DNA of 64,000 nt from positions 62,001-126,000 of the forward strand of contig NZ_BOQP01000052.1 of the NCBI RefSeq assembly GCF_018332715.1. The letters are read 5' to 3'. Of this stretch, positions 61,322 to 64,000 are shown one piece after another. The stretch's first letter is position 1; each line of letters begins with the position of its first letter. The position numbers and the translations under genes were made by a program. Origin of the DNA: Winogradskya consettensis (GTDB lineage Bacteria > Actinomycetota > Actinomycetes > Mycobacteriales > Micromonosporaceae). Below the pieces are notes generated by a model. That model saw only the letters and a program-made list of their open reading frames with translations, did no database searches and was not told the DNA's origin.

Positions 61322-61346
61322 CGTCAAGCGTCTGACTAATTACGTT
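61318..61346 (+). promoter_or_regulatory. Promoter of the intergenic RNA
   Basis: CTGACG (61318-61323) and TACGTT (61341-61346) are spaced by 17 bases. The -35 overlaps the HAD stop codon. A start near 61353 is expected. Confidence 0.6.
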
Positions 61347-61352
61347 AAGTAG

Positions 61353-61586
61353 CATTTGCCCTGGTGATCAAGGCGGCAGAGGCGTAGAAAGAAACCGCGG
61401 ACCCGTTCATCGGATTCCGTGCACGGCCACCGGGAACCCACGCGCGATCAGCCACGGCAGGCACGTTGCGGCGGGACCCACCGGGAAACCGGCGGGACTG
61501 CCGACAACAGAACCCCAGGTGCACGCCTGATAACCCGGTAGGACGCGCAAGCGACGCCGCCTCACCCGTGAGGCGGCGTCCTTTAT
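61353..61586 (+). ncRNA. Candidate Ms1/scr3559-type (6S-like) RNA
   Basis: A 230-nt stretch with its own promoter, no open frame and a strong terminator. As I recall, the abundant M. tuberculosis RNA MTS2823 (Ms1) lies directly after the HAD gene Rv3661, and the Streptomyces 6S-like RNA scr3559 lies in the equivalent place. Here the HAD gene, the tad genes and the neighbouring Fic-like gene keep the same order. Ms1 binds core RNA polymerase. Identity rests on synteny and signals, not on a covariance search. Confidence 0.6.
61553..61586 (+). terminator. Intrinsic terminator of the intergenic RNA
   Basis: A perfect 13-bp stem, GACGCCGCCTCAC / GTGAGGCGGCGTC, with a CC loop and then CTTTAT. Confidence 0.85.
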
Positions 61587-61591
61587 GTCGC

Positions 61592-61677
61592 GATCAGCCC
61601 GCCCGGGGCTGACCGCCCGATCAGCCCGCCCGATCAGCCCGCCCGATCAGCCCGCCCGGTCAGCCCGCCCGATCAGC
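61592..61677. repeat. 13-bp tandem repeat GATCAGCCCGCCC
   Basis: Five recognisable units, with variants, lie between the RNA terminator and the 3' end of the PH-like gene. Confidence 0.75.
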
Positions 61678-62149
61678 CCCGGGCCGACCGCAGGTGCCGG
61701 TTGCGCAGCTCGTGGTAGACGTCGCGGAAGGCCTGCGGCCGACGATGGAAGTCCACGCCCTGGGCCCACAACTCGGTGTTGACCGTCGACCCGTCCCGCC
61801 GCTCGATCAGCACGGTCATGCCGCCGTGGATCTCCCACCGGCCCACCTTGTTGGTGTGCTTGTGCAGCCGCACCTGGGCGATCTCCTCCCACCGCAGCGT
61901 GCGCGACCGCAGCAACCCCCGGATCCGTAAACCCGCGGGCCGCACGTAGACGCCCATCTCCAGGATCCGCCAGCCGGCGAGCACCCACACCGCGGCGATG
62001 ACCATCGCGAGGATGTGCACACCCGCGCCGGTCAGGTCGAAGAGCCCGACGCTCGCCCAGCCGAGGAGACCGAAGGCCACGGCTTCCCAGCCGATGACCA
62101 GCCAGCGGCCGGGGCCGGGTGAGTATGGCCGGACCCAATCGTCGTCCAT
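61673..62149 (-). CDS. PH-like membrane protein
   Basis: 158 residues from the ATG at 62149. Two membrane segments (WLVIGWEAVAFGLLGW and VHILAMVIAAVWVLAGW) precede a beta-rich domain with RSRTLRWEEIAQVRLHKHTNK, the pattern of bacterial PH domains. The C-terminus is charged. Function unknown. Confidence 0.65.
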   Translation of the reverse strand: MDDDWVRPYSPGPGRWLVIGWEAVAFGLLGWASVGLFDLTGAGVHILAMVIAAVWVLAGWRILEMGVYVRPAGLRIRGLLRSRTLRWEEIAQVRLHKHTNKVGRWEIHGGMTVLIERRDGSTVNTELWAQGVDFHRRPQAFRDVYHELRNRHLRSARG

Positions 62150-62206
62150 CAACCGAGTATGGCAACCGCCAACGGCCGCAAAACGGGTAATTCGAACTTC
62201 GACGCA

Positions 62207-62956
62207 TCACCCGCCCGAAGGTGCCAACACCTCATCGCCGATCCGGGGGATCTCGTCCGCACCCTCGATCACCGCGGCCGCGTAGTGCCGCAGCCACGAT
62301 CGGACACCGTCCGGGGTGCCGGTCGCGTACGCCCCGGCCGATCCCACATATTCGGGCTCGCGGGTGAGATGGCCCGCCTCGACCCCGACCAGGCCGCGGG
62401 CGTCGAAGCCGCGGGAGACCAGGGTGAGCCGCGCGGCCGCCCGTGCGACGACACCCGCGGGCCCGGCGAAGGGCCGCAGAGTGATCAATTCGGCGTGCAC
62501 GATCGCGGCGAGCAGCAGCGGTGGCGTCCGTTCGTTGCCGGCGACCAGCCCGGCGAGGGCGTCGATGCGGTCAGCGCCGGAGATCAGCCGGCCCAGGTCG
62601 GACTCCGCAACGGAGCCGCGGGCTGCCAGCATGTGGAGCCGGGCGAGCACCTGGCGGGGTGCGCGGGGCCAGAGATCGGTCATGCCGCCGAGCGACTCGG
62701 AGACGCGCAGAGCGCCCTGCACGATCGGGTCGGTGACCGTGCCACCGCGAACGTCGGCGAGGTCGTAGCGATGGTCTTCCAGGGCCGCGCTGGCCACGGC
62801 GGCGCGCAGGCCGACCTCGGCGGCGACCTGGCCCCCGTTGCGGCGCAGCGCCCGGTGCCGCAACGCGGCGTCGACGCGCTCCCGGGCCTCGGTGAAAGCG
62901 TCCTCGACCCCGGTCAGGGCGAGCAGCGGAGCCAGCGGATCGTTCGTCACCGGCAT
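62207..62956 (-). CDS. Degenerate Fic-like protein (Rv3662c-like position)
   Basis: 249 residues from the ATG at 62956; a start at 62995 is also possible. Helical throughout. The segment AELITLRPFAGPAGVVARAAARLTL aligns with the Fic motif HxFxxGNGR, but the His and the GNGR are lost, so AMP-transfer is unlikely. The family keeps this position next to acs and the HAD gene. Confidence 0.6.
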   Translation of the reverse strand: MPVTNDPLAPLLALTGVEDAFTEARERVDAALRHRALRRNGGQVAAEVGLRAAVASAALEDHRYDLADVRGGTVTDPIVQGALRVSESLGGMTDLWPRAPRQVLARLHMLAARGSVAESDLGRLISGADRIDALAGLVAGNERTPPLLLAAIVHAELITLRPFAGPAGVVARAAARLTLVSRGFDARGLVGVEAGHLTREPEYVGSAGAYATGTPDGVRSWLRHYAAAVIEGADEIPRIGDEVLAPSGG

Positions 62957-63140
62957 ACCGTAACCGGAAAACCCTACGAAACACTTGCTGCGCATTAGGG
63001 CTCAGAAGTGGCAAGATTCGCGCAGCACCGATCAGGATCTGCCCGGTCGGCGCGCACTCTCCGCCACTCAGCGCGCGGGACGAGCACGGGTCGCCCGAGC
63101 GCAACTAGTGTGCACACAACAGAGCAGAGGAGCCGCCCTC

Positions 63141-64000
63141 ATGAGCGAGACGCTGGAGAACCTGTATTCGGAGACGCGGCAGTTCCCGCCGCCCGCCGAC
63201 CTCGCCGCCAATGCCAACGTCAAGGCCGAGGCCTACGACGAAGCCGATGAGAACCGCCAGTGGTTCTGGGAACAACAGGCGAAACGGCTCAGCTGGGCCA
63301 AGCCGTGGGAGCAGGTCCTCGACTGGTCCAACCCGCCCTTCGCCAAGTGGTTCGTCGGCGGCGAGCTGAACATCGCGTACAACTGCGTGGACCGTCATGT
63401 CGAGGCCGGGCATGGCGACAAGGTCGCGATCCACTGGGAGGGCGAGCCCGGGGACACCCGTTCGATCACCTACGCCGACCTGCTCAAGAGCGTCAGCCAG
63501 GCCGCCAACACGCTCACCGAGCTCGGCATCACGGCCGGCGACCGGGTTGCCATCTACCTGCCGATGATCCCCGAGGCCGCGGTGGCGATGCTGGCCTGCG
63601 CGCGGATCGGCGCGACCCACAGCGTCGTGTTCGGCGGGTTCTCGGTGGACGCCCTCTCCACCCGCATCCAGGACGCGGACGCGAAGCTCGTGATCACCGC
63701 GGACGGCGGATACCGGCGGGGCAAGCCGTCCGCGCTCAAGCCGACGGTCGACGACGCTGTCGCGCAGTGCCCGAGCATCGAGCACGTGCTCGTCGTACGC
63801 CGCACCGGTGAAGATGTCGCCTGGGGTGAGAAGGACCTCTGGTGGCACGAGACGGTCGAGCAGGCGAACGACAAGCACGAGCCGCAGGCCTTCGACTCCG
63901 AGCACCCGCTGTTCATCCTCTACACCTCGGGCACGACGGGTAAGCCGAAGGGCATCCTGCACACCACGGGCGGATATCTGACGCAGACGTCGTACACGCA
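63141..64000 (+). CDS. acsA: Acetyl-CoA synthetase, 3' end outside window
   Basis: At least 286 residues from ATG 63141 (AGAGGAG upstream), open to the window edge. WFWEQQAKRLSWAKPWEQVLDW, NIAYNCVDRHVE, YLPMIPEAAVAMLACARIGATHSVVFGGFS and the P-loop YTSGTTGKPKGI are typical of Acs. It makes acetyl-CoA from acetate and ATP via acetyl-AMP. The regulatory C-terminal lysine is not in view. Confidence 0.95.
   Translation, partial: MSETLENLYSETRQFPPPADLAANANVKAEAYDEADENRQWFWEQQAKRLSWAKPWEQVLDWSNPPFAKWFVGGELNIAYNCVDRHVEAGHGDKVAIHWEGEPGDTRSITYADLLKSVSQAANTLTELGITAGDRVAIYLPMIPEAAVAMLACARIGATHSVVFGGFSVDALSTRIQDADAKLVITADGGYRRGKPSALKPTVDDAVAQCPSIEHVLVVRRTGEDVAWGEKDLWWHETVEQANDKHEPQAFDSEHPLFILYTSGTTGKPKGILHTTGGYLTQTSYT

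Overview
The window is high-GC DNA from a filamentous, sporulation-type actinobacterium. A bldG/anti-sigma pair, an MFS-thymidylate kinase fusion, a TopA with a Lys/Ala-rich tail and a Tad locus followed by a HAD gene all point that way. The gene content fits Micromonosporaceae (Actinoplanes-like) best, but the genus is an inference. About the left 29.2 kb is the right-hand part of an integrated siphovirus-like prophage. The rest is chromosome.

Prophage, structural part (1-22.2 kb, all + strand). The window opens after the capsid gene. It then holds an unusual 10-kb block of surface proteins: a collagen-like protein, a tyrosine recombinase embedded in the structural operon, two fibres with a duplicated C-terminal domain (one with a beta-helix-like body), two long paralogues of the tail tube protein (one carrying a glycosidase), a DUF4874/DUF4832-type protein and a GH5-like glycosidase. 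The conventional order follows: head-tail adaptor, stopper, terminator-like protein, plain tail tube, tail assembly chaperones joined by a -1 frameshift (CCCTTTC), tape measure, distal tail, DUF5047 hub, minor tail proteins, amidase endolysin and small membrane proteins. A DUF2829 (Tad2-like, possible anti-Thoeris) gene and two other small genes close the + strand block.

Prophage, maintenance part (22.2-29.27 kb, mostly - strand). A leftward operon starts at a TTGACA-N17-TACGTT promoter near 28.08 kb, divergent from a small HTH regulator. It encodes small proteins, a DUF2637/SpdB-like membrane protein and an FtsK/TraB-like DNA translocase with four membrane segments. This is the layout of Streptomyces-type conjugative transfer modules. 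Just past the translocase gene lies a cluster of GTGTGCAC palindromes that could be its DNA target. The prophage ends in the 3' part of a tRNA-Thr(CGU) gene at 29232-29273, interpreted as attR. The intact tRNA should lie left of the window.

Chromosome (29.3-64 kb). A GNAT acetyltransferase and ricT are followed by a sortase-type surface protein, a 70-bp tandem repeat array and three small ESX/YbaB-type genes, which separate ricT from holB and tmk. Then come a PLP enzyme with a TetR regulator and a sugar-lactone oxidase, a PIN/Panacea toxin-antitoxin-like pair, topA, a lipoprotein, the proton pyrophosphatase hppA, the bldG/anti-sigma pair and an MrfA-like helicase. The Tad pilus operon (ssd-cpaF-tadB-tadC-pilin-tadE genes), a second STAS protein and a HAD hydrolase follow. 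The gap after the HAD gene has its own promoter and a strong terminator, and its synteny matches the Ms1/MTS2823 (6S-like) RNA locus. A PH-like membrane protein, a degenerate Fic-like protein and the 5' part of acetyl-CoA synthetase complete the window.
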